The translations under genes and the position numbers were made by a program. From Burkholderiales bacterium (GTDB lineage Bacteria > Pseudomonadota > Gammaproteobacteria > Burkholderiales > SG8-39), in NCBI GenBank assembly GCA_027493935.1, contig JAOSJV010000011.1:1-64000 (forward strand): 64,000 nucleotides of DNA, written 5' to 3'. Shown piece after piece: positions 50,915 through 60,220 of the stretch (position 1 is the stretch's first letter; each line of letters begins with the position of its first letter). The notes beneath the pieces were generated by a model. That model saw nothing but the letters and a program-made list of their open reading frames with translations, was not told the DNA's origin and ran no database searches.

Positions 50915-51478
50915 ATGACCGCAGCAGCAGAAAAGCAGATCGACAACGGCGTCAACGTCACGGCACTGCTCGGCGCCCGCGAGGCGCTGACGGCCGCCCC
51001 GGAAGCGGCGAAGTTCAATTGGCGCGCGACGTGCAAGTGGGTGAACGGCACCCACAGCCGTACCAGCGTCAAGGGATTCTTCGGCCTCGGCCAGGAGCAG
51101 AGCCACAAGACCGAGTTCAGCTTCGACGTCGACCATCCCGAGATCTTCGCCTCGGAGGACCGCGGCGCGACGCCGGTCGAGCTCGTTCTCACCGGCCTCG
51201 CCGGCTGCCTCACCGCCGGCGTGGCGGCGATCGCCCAGCTGCGCAACATCCAGCTGAAGTCGGTCAAGGCGACGCTCGCGGGCGCGATGGACATCCAGGG
51301 CATCCTCGGCATCGACAGCGACGTGCGCAACGGCTTCGAAGGCATCTCCGTCAAGTTCGACATCGACGCCGACGCGAGCCGCGAGGAGATCGAGGCGTTG
51401 GTCGCGCAATCGCAGAAGCGCTCGGCGGTGTTCGACATCGTCACCAATCCGACCAACGTCTCGGTCTCGGTCAACTGA
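50915..51478 (+). CDS. OsmC-family protein
   Basis: A 187-residue OsmC/Ohr-type protein. It has the core helix [20 protein letters not shown] with the first peroxidatic Cys, then [20 protein letters not shown] and [20 protein letters not shown]. At the place of the second Cys (usually CPV) it reads KRSAVFDIV, so the classical two-Cys hydroperoxide site is incomplete. A different Cys occurs in [11 protein letters not shown]. It may be a non-peroxidase member. Start at 50915 has AAAGAGGAG upstream. The 138-base spacer before it contains GAAACAT twice, at 50806-50812 and 50839-50845. Intact. Followed by the FAD gene 28 bases later. Confidence 0.85.
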   Translation: MTAAAEKQIDNGVNVTALLGAREALTAAPEAAKFNWRATCKWVNGTHSRTSVKGFFGLGQEQSHKTEFSFDVDHPEIFASEDRGATPVELVLTGLAGCLTAGVAAIAQLRNIQLKSVKATLAGAMDIQGILGIDSDVRNGFEGISVKFDIDADASREEIEALVAQSQKRSAVFDIVTNPTNVSVSVN

Positions 51479-51506
51479 GCCGCGCAGCGCGAAGGAAACG
51501 CTCCCG

Positions 51507-52809
51507 ATGCGCACGACCGTCGTCGTCATCGGCGCGGGCCACGCCGGGCTCGCCATGAGCCGCTGCCTCACCGAGCGCTCGATCGGCCACGTGGTCCTCG
51601 AGCGCGGTGAGGTGGCGAACTCGTGGCGGACCGAGCGCTGGGACTCCGCTCAGGCTGCTTACCCCGAACTGGCAGAGCCGCCTGCCCGGCTACCGGTACC
51701 AGGGCGATGAGCCGGACGGCTACCGCACCATGGCGGAGACGGTCGCGTACATCGCGCGCTACGCCGAAGTGATCGCCGCGCCGCTGTGGGCGCGCACGAC
51801 GGTGACCTCCGTGCGCCACAGCGGCGACGGCTACGCCGTCGTCACCAACCAGGGCGAGTGGCGATGCCGCGCGGTCGTGATCGCATCGGGCGCGTGCAAC
51901 GTCGCGAACGTGCCGGCGCTCGCCGCGGCCGTGCCCGCGTCGGTCACTGCCGTCACGCCGCTCGAGTACCGCAACCCGGACCAGCTCGCCGACGGCGGCG
52001 TGCTCGTCGTCGGCGCGGCGGCAACCGGCGTGCAGCTCGCCGACGAGATCCATCGCTCCGGCCGGCCGGTGACGCTCGCAGTCGGCGAGCACGTGCGCGT
52101 GCCGCGGCGGTACCGCGGGCGCGACATCCAGTGGTGGATGGACGCCTCCGGCGTGCTCGACGTGCGCTTCGACGAGGCCGACGATCTCGCACGGGCGCGC
52201 AACCTGCCGTCGCTGCAGCTCGCGGGCTACCCGGATCGCCGCGCGGTCGATCTGAGCGCGCTGTCCTCCCGCGGGGTGAGGCTCGTCGGCCGGCTGGCCG
52301 GTATCCGTGACGGGCGCGCTCAGTTTTCCGGCTCGCTGCGCAACCATGCGGCGCTCGCCGACCTCAAGATGAACCGGCTGCTTGCGGCGATCGACGAATG
52401 GGCGGCGCGTGCCGGGCTCGACGGCGCGGTCTCGCCGCCCGAGCGCTTCGCGCCCACGGCGATCGCGACCTCGCCGCCGCTCACGCTCGATCTCGCCTCG
52501 GGCGAGATCCGCACCGTCGTCTGGGCGACCGGGTTCCGTCCGGACTATTCCTGGCTCGACGTGCCGGTGCTCGACCGCAAGGGCCGCATCCGGCACGCGG
52601 GCGGCGTCGTAGAGTCGCCCGGCATGTACCTGATGGGCGCGCAGTTCATGCGCCGCCGCAAGTCCGCGCTCATCGACGGCGCCGGAGACGATGCGCGCGA
52701 GCTCGCGGCGCACCTCGCGGCGTATCTCGCCGGGCGACACGCCGAGGCCCGCGCCCGGCGCGACGCGCCGAGCGGACCGGGCCTGCGGCCGGCAGCGGCT
52801 ACGCTGTAG
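51507..52809 (+). CDS. FAD/NAD(P)-dependent oxidoreductase (monooxygenase-like), one frameshift
   Basis: About 433 residues. The first Rossmann motif [17 protein letters not shown] is at residues 4-20, with [17 protein letters not shown]; an extra base near 51650 breaks the frame and [20 protein letters not shown] continues it. The second dinucleotide motif is [20 protein letters not shown], and [20 protein letters not shown] ends the core. This is the single-component flavin-dependent monooxygenase type (trimethylamine-oxide, Baeyer-Villiger-like or putrescine-type), commonly linked with OsmC genes in Betaproteobacteria as far as I recall. It starts 28 bases after osmC, so co-expression is likely. 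Substrate unknown. Confidence 0.85.
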
Positions 52810-52824
52810 GCGGCGCGCTCCGCC

Positions 52825-53389
52825 TCAGGCAGCGCTGCTCTTCGGAATGAACTTCAGCGCAACGCCGTTGTTGCACCAGCGCTCGCCGGTGGGCGGCGGT
52901 CCGTCCTTGAACACGTGGCCGTGGTGCCCGCCGCAGCGCGCGCAGTGGTACTCGGTGCGCGGCAGGATCAAGAGGTAGTCGGTCTTGGTCTCGAACACGC
53001 CCGGGATCGTCGTGAAGAAGCTCGGCCAGCCGGTGCCGCTGTCGTACTTCATCGCGGAGGTGAAGAGCGGCAGGTCGCAGCCGGCGCAGGCGTACACGCC
53101 CGGCCGCTTCTCGTCGTTCAGCGCGCTCGTGCCGGCGCGCTCGGTGTCTTCCTTGCGCAGCACGCGGTAGGCCACGCCGTCGAGCCGCTTGCGCCACTCG
53201 GCGTCGGAGAGCTCGAGCTTGTCGGCGGGCGAAGGTACCCCTACGCCCTCGGCGAGCAGCGCTTTCCAGCTCTCTTGCAGCATCCTGATCGCTCCCATGT
53301 CGGCGGGCGGCGCGGCCCCGCCGCGTGTGGACAGCATCCCGAGCGCGGCGCAGACGAACAACCCCCTGCAGCGCTTCGCGTCGCTTCAT
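52825..53389 (-). CDS. msrB: Peptide-methionine (R)-S-oxide reductase, exported, one frameshift
   Basis: MsrB reduces methionine-R-sulfoxide in proteins. The C-terminal 130 residues are typical: SDAEWRKRLDGVAYRVLRKE, the first zinc pair in YACAGCDLPLFTSAMKYDSG, TGWPSFFTTI, the second pair in YHCARCGGHHGHVF and the catalytic Cys in ERWCNNGVALKFIP. The N-terminus, MKRREALQG followed by LFVCAALGMLSTRGGAA in another frame, is a signal peptide with an RR pair, so it may act in the periplasm. One base change in a CCCCC run near 53361-53366 joins the two. Start at 53389. It is convergent with the flavin oxidoreductase. Confidence 0.88.
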
Positions 53390-53649
53390 ACCCACCTCCG
53401 GCCCGGTAAACGCTGCACGCCGTTGAGACCGCGCCGGCGGCGGGAAATTCCCGCGCATGGCGGGTCCGCCGGGCGGGCGAGTCCCGGCCCCGGGCGATCG
53501 CGCCGGCCGCGCGGCCGCGCCGCCCTTCCTTTCGCCGGCGCCGCGTGCTATCAATCGACCGGGCCGGCGGCGCCGACGCGGTCGCGACGCGCCGCCCGCC
53601 CAGGCGCGCGCCGCCCGCCGGCGCGCCACCCCACCGAGGAGACCACACC

Positions 53650-54324
53650 ATGAAGCTCTACTACCATCCGGTGTCGACGACGAGCCGCATCGCGTGGCTC
53701 GGCGCCGAAGCGCTCGGCCAGAAGTGCGAGCTGCAGATCGTCGATCTCATGACCGGCGAGCACATGAAACCGCCCTACGCCGACATGAACCCGAACAAGC
53801 TGGTGCCGCTGCTCGAGGACGGCGATTTCCGTCTCTCCGAGAGCGCGGCGATCCTGCGCTACCTCGCCCGCAAGTCCAAGTCGCCGGCTTATCCGTCCGA
53901 GCTCCAGGCGCGCGCGCGCGTCGACGAGATGATGGACTGGTTCAACAGCAACATCTACCGGGACCTTGCCTACGGTCTGGTCTATCCGCAGGTCTTCCCG
54001 ACCCATCAGCGTCCGACCGAGGAGCTGCAGCGGGGCACGCTCGCTTGGCACAAGGAGCGCACCGGGAGCTGGCTGAAAATCCTCGACGAGAAGCTGATCG
54101 GGCCGAACAAGGCCTACCTCACCGGCGACGCGCTCTCGATCGCCGACTTCCAGGGCGCCGAGATGATCGGGCTCGGCGAGATCATCCGCTGCGACTACGC
54201 GAAGTATCCGAACATCTCGCGCTGGATGAACCGCATGAAGACGCTGCCGAGCTGGGGCAAGGTGAACGAGGTGTTCTACGGCTTCGCCGCGTCGGTGAAG
54301 GACAGGCCTTTCGTGGCGGTCTGA
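53650..54324 (+). CDS. Glutathione S-transferase
   Basis: A 224-residue GST. The N-terminal thioredoxin-fold domain begins MKLYYHPVSTTSRIAWLGAE, with Ser/Thr in STTSR as the likely catalytic residue, and has NPNKLVPLLEDGDFRLSESA (cis-Pro loop and the glutathione ES pair). The helical C-terminal domain includes LTGDALSIADFQGAEMIGLG with the N-capping Ser/Asp motif. It belongs to the theta-like group, common in xenobiotic breakdown. The start has GAGGAG about ten bases upstream. It is convergent with aceE. Intact. Confidence 0.93.
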   Translation: MKLYYHPVSTTSRIAWLGAEALGQKCELQIVDLMTGEHMKPPYADMNPNKLVPLLEDGDFRLSESAAILRYLARKSKSPAYPSELQARARVDEMMDWFNSNIYRDLAYGLVYPQVFPTHQRPTEELQRGTLAWHKERTGSWLKILDEKLIGPNKAYLTGDALSIADFQGAEMIGLGEIIRCDYAKYPNISRWMNRMKTLPSWGKVNEVFYGFAASVKDRPFVAV

Positions 54325-54458
54325 CCGGTCGCTTCTGCACCGGCATCGGGCGCGCGCATCGCCTCGCGCATGCGCGCGCCGCAGCGTCGTCCCCGAGCGT
54401 GCGGCCGCGATGCGCCGGGCGCCGCGCGCTGCCGGCGGCCCGTGCCGCGCCTTGCCGC

Positions 54459-57278
54459 TCATCGACCCGGAGCGTCGAGCGCCGCGAGCGCGGCAGCGGC
54501 GATCGAGCGCGCATCGACGCCGAAGAAGCCGCGCAGGGCGGTGCGCGTGTCGCTGCGTCCGAAGCCGTCGGTGCCGAGCGCGACGCAGCGGCGGCCGGCC
54601 GGCATCCACGGCCGGACGAGGTCGGCGACCGCGCCGACGTAGTCGCTCGCGGCAACGATCGGGCCTGCGGTGCCCGCGAGGCAGTGGTGGATCCACGGCC
54701 GTCGAGCCGCCCCGCCCGCTTGCGCGGCCCCTCCTCCTTGGCCGGAAGGAGATGGTCTTTCTGCCGACCCTCGCGCTTCCAGGGACGCAAGGGACGGGCT
54801 TGCTGCCGATGGTCTCGCTTCGCGCACGGCGGCGGTCGCGCCGTCGGCGAGCAGTCCGTCCCAGCGCAGCTCGCTCCAGCTCGTGACGCTCCACACGTTC
54901 GCGGCGATGCGGTGCTCGCGCTCGAGCAGCGCAGCCGCGGCGAGACACTCGCGCAGGATGGTTCCCGAGCCGAGCAGCTGCACCGCCGCGCCGTCGCGCC
55001 TCTCGAGAAGGTACATGCCGCGCAGGATGCCTTCGGCGGCCGCAGCGTCGGACGGCATGCCGGGATGCGCGTAGTTCTCGTTCATCACGGTGACGTAGTA
55101 GAAGACGTCCTCCTGCGCCTCGAGCATGCGGCGCATGCCGTCTTGCAGGATCACCGCGAGCTCGTGGCCGAAGCACGGATCGTAAGCGCGGCACGTGGCG
55201 ATGGTCGAAGCCCACAGCTGGCTCGTCCCGTCCTGGTGCTGCAGACCCTCGCCGGCGAGCGTGGTGCGCCCGGCGGTCGCGCCGAGGAGGAAGCCGCGCG
55301 CGCGCTGGTCGGCCGCCGCCCAGACGAGGTCGGCGACGCGCTGGAAGCCGAAGCACGAGTAGAAGATGTAGAAGGGCAGCATCGGCACGCCGTGCGCGCT
55401 GTAGCTCGTCGCCGCCGCGATCCAGGAGCTGATCGCCCCCGCCTCGGTGATGCCCTCCTCGAGGATCTGGCCTTCCCGCGCCTCCTTGTAGTACAGCAGC
55501 TCGTCGTGGTCCTCCGGCTCGTAGAGCTGCCCGAGCGAGGAGTAGATCCCGACCTGCCGGAACAGCGTCTGCATGCCGAACGTGCGCGCCTCGTCGGCGA
55601 CGATCGGCACGACGTGCGGCCCGAGGACGCGGTCGCGCAGGCACTGGGCGAGGAACTGCACGAAGGCGGTCGTCGTCGAGTGCTCGCGCTCGTGCGAGCC
55701 TTCGAGCAGCTTCGCGAACGTCGCGCGCGGCGGCGCAGCGAGCTTGGGCGCGGCGCTCGAGCGCGCCGGGAGATAGCCGCCGAGCGCCGCGCGGCGCGCA
55801 TGCAGGTAGCGCATCTCCGGGCTGTCCTCGGGCGGCTTGTAGAACGCGAGCTCGTGCACCTCACGGTCGCCGAGCGGCAGCGCGAACCGGTCGCGGAACG
55901 CGAGGAGCGCCTCGTCCTCGAGCTTCTTCTGCTGGTGCGCGCCCATCTTGCCCTGGCCCCAGTGGCCCATGCCATAGCCCTTCTTGGTCTGCGCGAGGAT
56001 CACGGTCGGCTGGCCGCGGTGGGCGACCGCCGCGGCGTAGGCCGCGTAGATCTTGATCGGGTCGTGGCCGCCGCGGTGCAGGCGGTCGATGTCGTCGTCG
56101 GACAAGTGCGCGACGATCGCCCGCAGCTCGGGATACTTGTTGAAGAAGTGCTCGCGATTGAAGCGGCCGTCGGTCGCGGCGTACTTCTGGAACTCGCCGT
56201 CGACCGTCTCGTGCAGGCGCTTGACGATCACGCCCTCCGCGTCGCGCGCAAAGAGCGGATCCCAGTCCGAGCCCCACAGCACCTTGATCACGTTCCAGCC
56301 GGCGCCGGCGAACAGGCCCTCGAGCTCCTGAATGATCGACCCGTTGCCGCGCACCGGGCCGTCCAGGCGCTGCAGGTTGCAGTTGACGACGAAGATCAGG
56401 TTGTCGAGCCCCTCGCGCGCGGCGAGCGAGAGCCCGGCGAGCGACTCCGGCTCGTCCATCTCGCCGTCGCCGACGAACGCCCACACCTTGCGCGTGCGCG
56501 TGGCGAGGATCGCGCGGTTCTCGAGGTAGCGCATGAAGCGCGCCTGGTAGATCGCCTGGATCGCGCCGAGCCCCATCGAGCCGGTCGGGAACTGCCAGAA
56601 CTCGGGCATCAGCCACGGATGGCAGTACGACGAGAGGCCGCGGCCCTGGTGCGCGGACCCGGCGGCGGCCTCCGGCGCGGGCGCGGCACCGGCCGGCCCG
56701 ACCTCGCGCCGGAAGCTCGCGAGCTGAGCCTCCGTGAGCCGCCCCTCGAGGAACGCGCGCGCATAAACGCCGGGCGCGGCGTGCGGCTGGAAAAACACGA
56801 GATCGCCCCCGCCGGGGCCGGGGGAGCCCTTCCCCTCTCCCGCGGTGCCCGCGCGGAAGAAATGGTTGAACCCCACCTCGAAGAGATCGGCGATCGAGGC
56901 GTAGGTGGCGATGTGGCCGCCGAGCTCGGGGTACGCTCGGTTCGCGCGCACTACCATCGCCAGCGCGTTCCAGCGCACCGCCGCGCCGATGCGGCTCTCG
57001 ACCTCCAGATTGCCCGGGTACTGCGGCTGCTCGGCGAGCCCGATGGTGTTGCAGTACGGTGTGTTGAGCACCGGCGGCATCGGCACGCGCAGCGCCCGCG
57101 CGCGGTCGAGCAGCTGGCGCAGGATGAAGGTCGCGCGCTCCGGACCTTCGGCGGCGACCAGCGCGTCGAAGGCCTCGAGCCACTCCTTCGTCTCGGCCGG
57201 GTCGTCGTCCTGCGGCGTCACGCGCGACCAAGCCTGCGGGCTGATCGACCAGGAAGTGGGATCGTCTAGGTCGGCCAT
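54459..57278 (-). CDS. aceE: Pyruvate dehydrogenase E1 component (homodimeric, AceE type)
   Basis: A 939-residue thiamine-diphosphate enzyme, decarboxylating pyruvate and acetylating the lipoyl domain of E2. The start MADLDDPTSWSISPQAWSRV at 57278 is used. The TPP motif runs GDGEMDEPESLAGLSLAARE to NCNLQRLDGPVRGN, with KKGYGMGHWGQGKMGAHQQK and EGGSISSW-type EAGAISSWIAAATSY later; the end has LGTDGFGRSDTRTALRGFFG and DARSIAAAALAAL. No aceF or lpd is adjacent, so it must use E2 and E3 from elsewhere or be a second E1. Near residue 850, between VTSWSELRWDGL and RPWIHHCLAG, about 50 residues replace the 15 or so in E. coli AceE; the extra part is Ser/Ala/Gly-rich. Intact reading frame. Confidence 0.93.
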   Translation of the reverse strand: MADLDDPTSWSISPQAWSRVTPQDDDPAETKEWLEAFDALVAAEGPERATFILRQLLDRARALRVPMPPVLNTPYCNTIGLAEQPQYPGNLEVESRIGAAVRWNALAMVVRANRAYPELGGHIATYASIADLFEVGFNHFFRAGTAGEGKGSPGPGGGDLVFFQPHAAPGVYARAFLEGRLTEAQLASFRREVGPAGAAPAPEAAAGSAHQGRGLSSYCHPWLMPEFWQFPTGSMGLGAIQAIYQARFMRYLENRAILATRTRKVWAFVGDGEMDEPESLAGLSLAAREGLDNLIFVVNCNLQRLDGPVRGNGSIIQELEGLFAGAGWNVIKVLWGSDWDPLFARDAEGVIVKRLHETVDGEFQKYAATDGRFNREHFFNKYPELRAIVAHLSDDDIDRLHRGGHDPIKIYAAYAAAVAHRGQPTVILAQTKKGYGMGHWGQGKMGAHQQKKLEDEALLAFRDRFALPLGDREVHELAFYKPPEDSPEMRYLHARRAALGGYLPARSSAAPKLAAPPRATFAKLLEGSHEREHSTTTAFVQFLAQCLRDRVLGPHVVPIVADEARTFGMQTLFRQVGIYSSLGQLYEPEDHDELLYYKEAREGQILEEGITEAGAISSWIAAATSYSAHGVPMLPFYIFYSCFGFQRVADLVWAAADQRARGFLLGATAGRTTLAGEGLQHQDGTSQLWASTIATCRAYDPCFGHELAVILQDGMRRMLEAQEDVFYYVTVMNENYAHPGMPSDAAAAEGILRGMYLLERRDGAAVQLLGSGTILRECLAAAALLEREHRIAANVWSVTSWSELRWDGLLADGATAAVREARPSAASPSLASLEARGSAERPSPSGQGGGAAQAGGAARRPWIHHCLAGTAGPIVAASDYVGAVADLVRPWMPAGRRCVALGTDGFGRSDTRTALRGFFGVDARSIAAAALAALDAPGR

Positions 57279-57329
57279 CGCTCTTTCTCCTGTCCGCACG
57301 GCGCCGGCAGCGCGGCGCCGCGCGCCGGG

Positions 57330-58658
57330 TCAGCGGCGCTTCGCGCCCGCGCGGCGCTGCGCGGGGGCCTTGCGCGTTGCCGCGCGCGCCGCCGGCCTGC
57401 GCTTGGCCGGTGCCGTGCGCTTCGCCGCCGCATCGCGCCTGCTCGCCGCCTTCGGATTGGCCGTGACCACGTACTCGGGCGCGCTGTAGATCCAGTCGAG
57501 CGCCTGGTGATAGCTCGCCGGCGTGCGTGCGCGATAGATCTCGTTCCGCACCAGGCGCGCCACGCCGTCGGCGTGGAACAGGTGTCCGAGCATGATCGCC
57601 GAGAGCTGCACGCGCGCGGTGCGCACGAGCCGCAGCGACTGGTAGCGCTCGAATGCGGCGGCGAAGTCGCCATCCGCCTCGTCGGTCGCCACCGCGAGGC
57701 ACATCGCGTCCTCGAGCGCCATGCAGGCGCCCTGCGCCATGTACTGCAGCATCGGGTGCGCCGCGTCACCGAGCAGCGTCACCGGGCCGTCGGTCCAGTT
57801 CGGCACCGGCGGTCGGAACCGCAGCATCCAGCGCCGGAAGACCGTCGGCGTGCGCATCAGCCGCATCGGCAGCGCGCAGTTCTTCGCGAAGAGCGGCAGC
57901 ACCTCCTCGGGCGCGGCCTCCTCGTTGTGCCCGCCCATCGCGGCGTCGCGCACCACGGTCGCCACCAGGTTGAAGAGCTTCCAGCCGCGCAGCGGGTAGT
58001 GGACGATGTGCGTGTTCGGCGCCGCCCACAGCGTCGCCGCGGCCCAGCGCAGCGCCTTCGGCATGTCCCCGGCCGGCAGCACGGCGCGGTAGCACATGTG
58101 GCCGGAGGCGGGCGGATCGCCGTCGCCGACGATGCGCGCACGCACTTTCGAGTAGAGGCCGTCGGCGCCGACCAGCGCCGCTGCGGCGATGCGCTCGCCG
58201 CCCTCGAGCGCCACGCTCACCCCGCGGTTGTCCCGGTCGAAGCCGGTCACCTTGGCGCGCGTGCGCAGCTCGACCGCCGGGATCGCCCGGCAGCCCTCGA
58301 GCAGCGCGCCGTGGATGTCTGCGCGGTGGATCACCGCGTACGGATTGCCGAAGCGCCGGCGGAACCCCGCGTCGATCGGGATGCTGATCACCTCCTCGCC
58401 CGAAACACCGTCCATCATCAGCAGGCGCTCGATGAACACCGCGTCGCGCTTGACCAGCCCGCCGACGCCGAGCGCGTCGAACACGTGGAACGCGTTCGGC
58501 CCGAGCTGGATGCCGGCGCCGAGCTCGCCGAACTCCTGCGCCTGCTCGAGCACCGTCACGCGAAAGCCGCGCTGGGCGAGCCCGAGTGCGCAGGCGAGCC
58601 CGCCGATCCCGCCACCGGCGATCACCACGGGACGCGCGTTGCGTGGGCTGCGGCTCAT
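57330..58658 (-). CDS. FAD-dependent aromatic monooxygenase (3-hydroxybenzoate 6-hydroxylase-like) with a basic tail
   Basis: A 442-residue class A flavoprotein hydroxylase. FAD binding is PVVIAGGGIGGLACALGLAQ (residues 10-29), the DG motif is AALVGADGLYSKVRARI, and the GD motif is VTLLGDAAHPMLQYMAQGAC. Sequence style (VFDALGVGGLVKRDAVFIER, IHRADIHGALLEGC) matches 3-hydroxybenzoate 6-hydroxylase and salicylate hydroxylase; gentisate would be the product in the first case. Residues about 405-442 are a Lys/Arg/Ala/Pro tail (KRTAPAKRRPAARAATRK) resembling histone H1. It is intact. The ring-hydroxylation role fits the aromatic-degradation genes to its right. Confidence 0.85.
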   Translation of the reverse strand: MSRSPRNARPVVIAGGGIGGLACALGLAQRGFRVTVLEQAQEFGELGAGIQLGPNAFHVFDALGVGGLVKRDAVFIERLLMMDGVSGEEVISIPIDAGFRRRFGNPYAVIHRADIHGALLEGCRAIPAVELRTRAKVTGFDRDNRGVSVALEGGERIAAAALVGADGLYSKVRARIVGDGDPPASGHMCYRAVLPAGDMPKALRWAAATLWAAPNTHIVHYPLRGWKLFNLVATVVRDAAMGGHNEEAAPEEVLPLFAKNCALPMRLMRTPTVFRRWMLRFRPPVPNWTDGPVTLLGDAAHPMLQYMAQGACMALEDAMCLAVATDEADGDFAAAFERYQSLRLVRTARVQLSAIMLGHLFHADGVARLVRNEIYRARTPASYHQALDWIYSAPEYVVTANPKAASRRDAAAKRTAPAKRRPAARAATRKAPAQRRAGAKRR

Positions 58659-58927
58659 CTCGCTCTCCTGTCGCGGCCACGCCCGGCAGCGGACGGGGCA
58701 TACTGCCCGCGCGCCTTGCGAACGCGGCAGGCTAGAACCTATCTCAAAACGCGGTCACGGTGGTGAAAGCGCGCATCCGCAAAGCCCGGGCGGGACGGGC
58801 GGGATGCCCCCGCGCCGCCGCTGAGCTCCGGCGTGTTGCGCTGCGCGCCAGGGGCGGCGTGCCGCGGGTTCGTACGACCATTCTCGCCCGCAAGCGCGCC
58901 GCGACGGCTTCCAGATTGATCTCGAGC

Positions 58928-59863
58928 CTACCGGGGCCCGCGCCGCCGCGCTGGCGGGCCGTCGGGCGCCCGCAGCAGGCCGGGTCCGAGCTGCTTGATC
59001 AGCTCGAGCGTGCGCCGCACGAGCGGCGTGGTCGGGCGCTGGGCGGAGATCGCGAGCGCAAGCACGGTGCGCAGGCGCGGCTCGACGATCGGCCGCGCGT
59101 CGAACGTGCGGCGCAGATTGTCCGCGCGCACCGCGTTCAACGGCAGCACCGCGTGGCCGTAGCCCTGGTGCACCAGGTCGAGAATCGCCGGCACGCCGTC
59201 GATCTCCAGCGCCACGTGCGCCTTCAGGCCGAGGTTGGCGAGCACCGTTTCGACCTGCATGCGGAACGCATTCGGCCGGCTCGGGATGATCAGCGGGTAC
59301 TGCGGCAGCTCGCGCAGCCGCACTCCGGAGCGTCTGGCGGCTGTGCGCGGCGCGGCGCCGATCAGGTAGAGCTGCTCCTCGAGAAGCGGAATGATGTCGA
59401 GCGCCGGCGAGGGCACCGGGTTGTACAGCAGTGCGAGGTCGACCCGCCCGGTCAGCAGCCACTCGGTGACGTAGGTCGTGAGGCCCTCGACGATGCCCAG
59501 CGCGGCACGCGGCAGCCGCGCCTGGAATGCGGCCACCAGCGGCACCGTGAGCATCTTGCCGACGCTCGGCGGCACCCCGATCGCGACGCGCCCGACCGGC
59601 GCGCCCTTCACGTCCTCGAGCTCCGCGCGCGCGCGCTCCACCTGCTGCAGGATGCCGCGCCCGTGCGCGAGCAGGCGCTTGCCGGCCTCGGTCGGGCTGA
59701 CCCCGCGGCCGTTGCGCAGCAATAGCGTCTGCTTCAGCTCGACCTCGAGGCTGCGCACCTGGCGGCTCAGCGCGGGCTGTGCGACCGAGAGCAGCGCGGC
59801 GGCCTTGGTGAAGCTGCCGAGCTCGGCGACGTGCACGAAATATTCGAGTTGCTTCAGATCCAT
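58928..59863 (-). CDS. LysR-family transcriptional regulator
   Basis: A 311-residue LysR regulator. The HTH is MDLKQLEYFVHVAELGSFTK, AAALLSVAQPALSRQVRSLE, followed by the effector domain with VGRVAIGVPPSVGKMLTVPL and LPQYPLIIPSRPNAFRMQVE. This sort (with MDLKQLEYFVHVAELGSF) is seen in Nac/Cbl-like and aromatic-pathway regulators. It lies between the aromatic hydroxylase and the 60221 gene, so it may control either. The gap to the hydroxylase (58659-58927) has no clear gene. Intact. Confidence 0.88.
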   Translation of the reverse strand: MDLKQLEYFVHVAELGSFTKAAALLSVAQPALSRQVRSLEVELKQTLLLRNGRGVSPTEAGKRLLAHGRGILQQVERARAELEDVKGAPVGRVAIGVPPSVGKMLTVPLVAAFQARLPRAALGIVEGLTTYVTEWLLTGRVDLALLYNPVPSPALDIIPLLEEQLYLIGAAPRTAARRSGVRLRELPQYPLIIPSRPNAFRMQVETVLANLGLKAHVALEIDGVPAILDLVHQGYGHAVLPLNAVRADNLRRTFDARPIVEPRLRTVLALAISAQRPTTPLVRRTLELIKQLGPGLLRAPDGPPARRRGPR

Positions 59864-59949
59864 GTCGGCCTAACGAACCTCCGCTCGGGAAGAACTTGTC
59901 TCAAGATCGCGGCCGTGCTCGTTGCGGAATTGGGGTCGTACGAACGACG

Positions 59950-59992
59950 GGCCCGAGGGAAGGGTCGCGACCCGTCCCTTCCCGACCGGGCC
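59950..59992. repeat. Long GC-rich hairpin/cruciform
   Basis: GGGAAGGG (59957-59964) pairs exactly with CCCTTCCC (59976-59983) around an 11-base loop, and outer arms GGCCCG (59950-59955) and CGGGCC (59987-59992) extend it with small bulges. The loop contains GGGTCGCGACCC-like palindromic sequence. No T-run follows. It lies in the 357-base gap between the LysR gene and the 60221 gene. Confidence 0.65.
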
Positions 59993-60084
59993 TTGTAGAT
60001 CCCTGTCTCGCGACCGCACTTGTAGTTCGTGATTACTTCCGGTCGTCGTCGCACACGCGCGACTCCACGAAATCGAGGATTCCG

Positions 60085-60115
60085 TTCGCACTCGGTTCCC
60101 GCTTGCACGGGTATG
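60085..60115 (-). repeat. REP-like hairpin repeat, copy 3 (inverted)
   Basis: On the minus strand CCCGTGCAAGCGGG (60111-60098) with GAACCGAG after it matches the copy at 16271-16290 (CCCGCGCAAGCGGG) with one change in the core. The rest of 59864-60220 shows no gene that I can support. Confidence 0.5.
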
Positions 60116-60220
60116 ACCATCTTCTGCCGCGTTTCCCGGCCGATCCGGCGGGCATGCATCCGCGCTTCTCCTGCCGCCAGCGGGACCGAAGCGCCCAGGC
60201 CGTGTCATCCGTTGCCGCCG

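Noticed and set aside
53457..57269. A 1270-codon plus-strand open frame across aceE
   Set aside because: It is antisense to the intact, motif-complete aceE gene; high GC keeps the complementary frame open. No family features are present in it.
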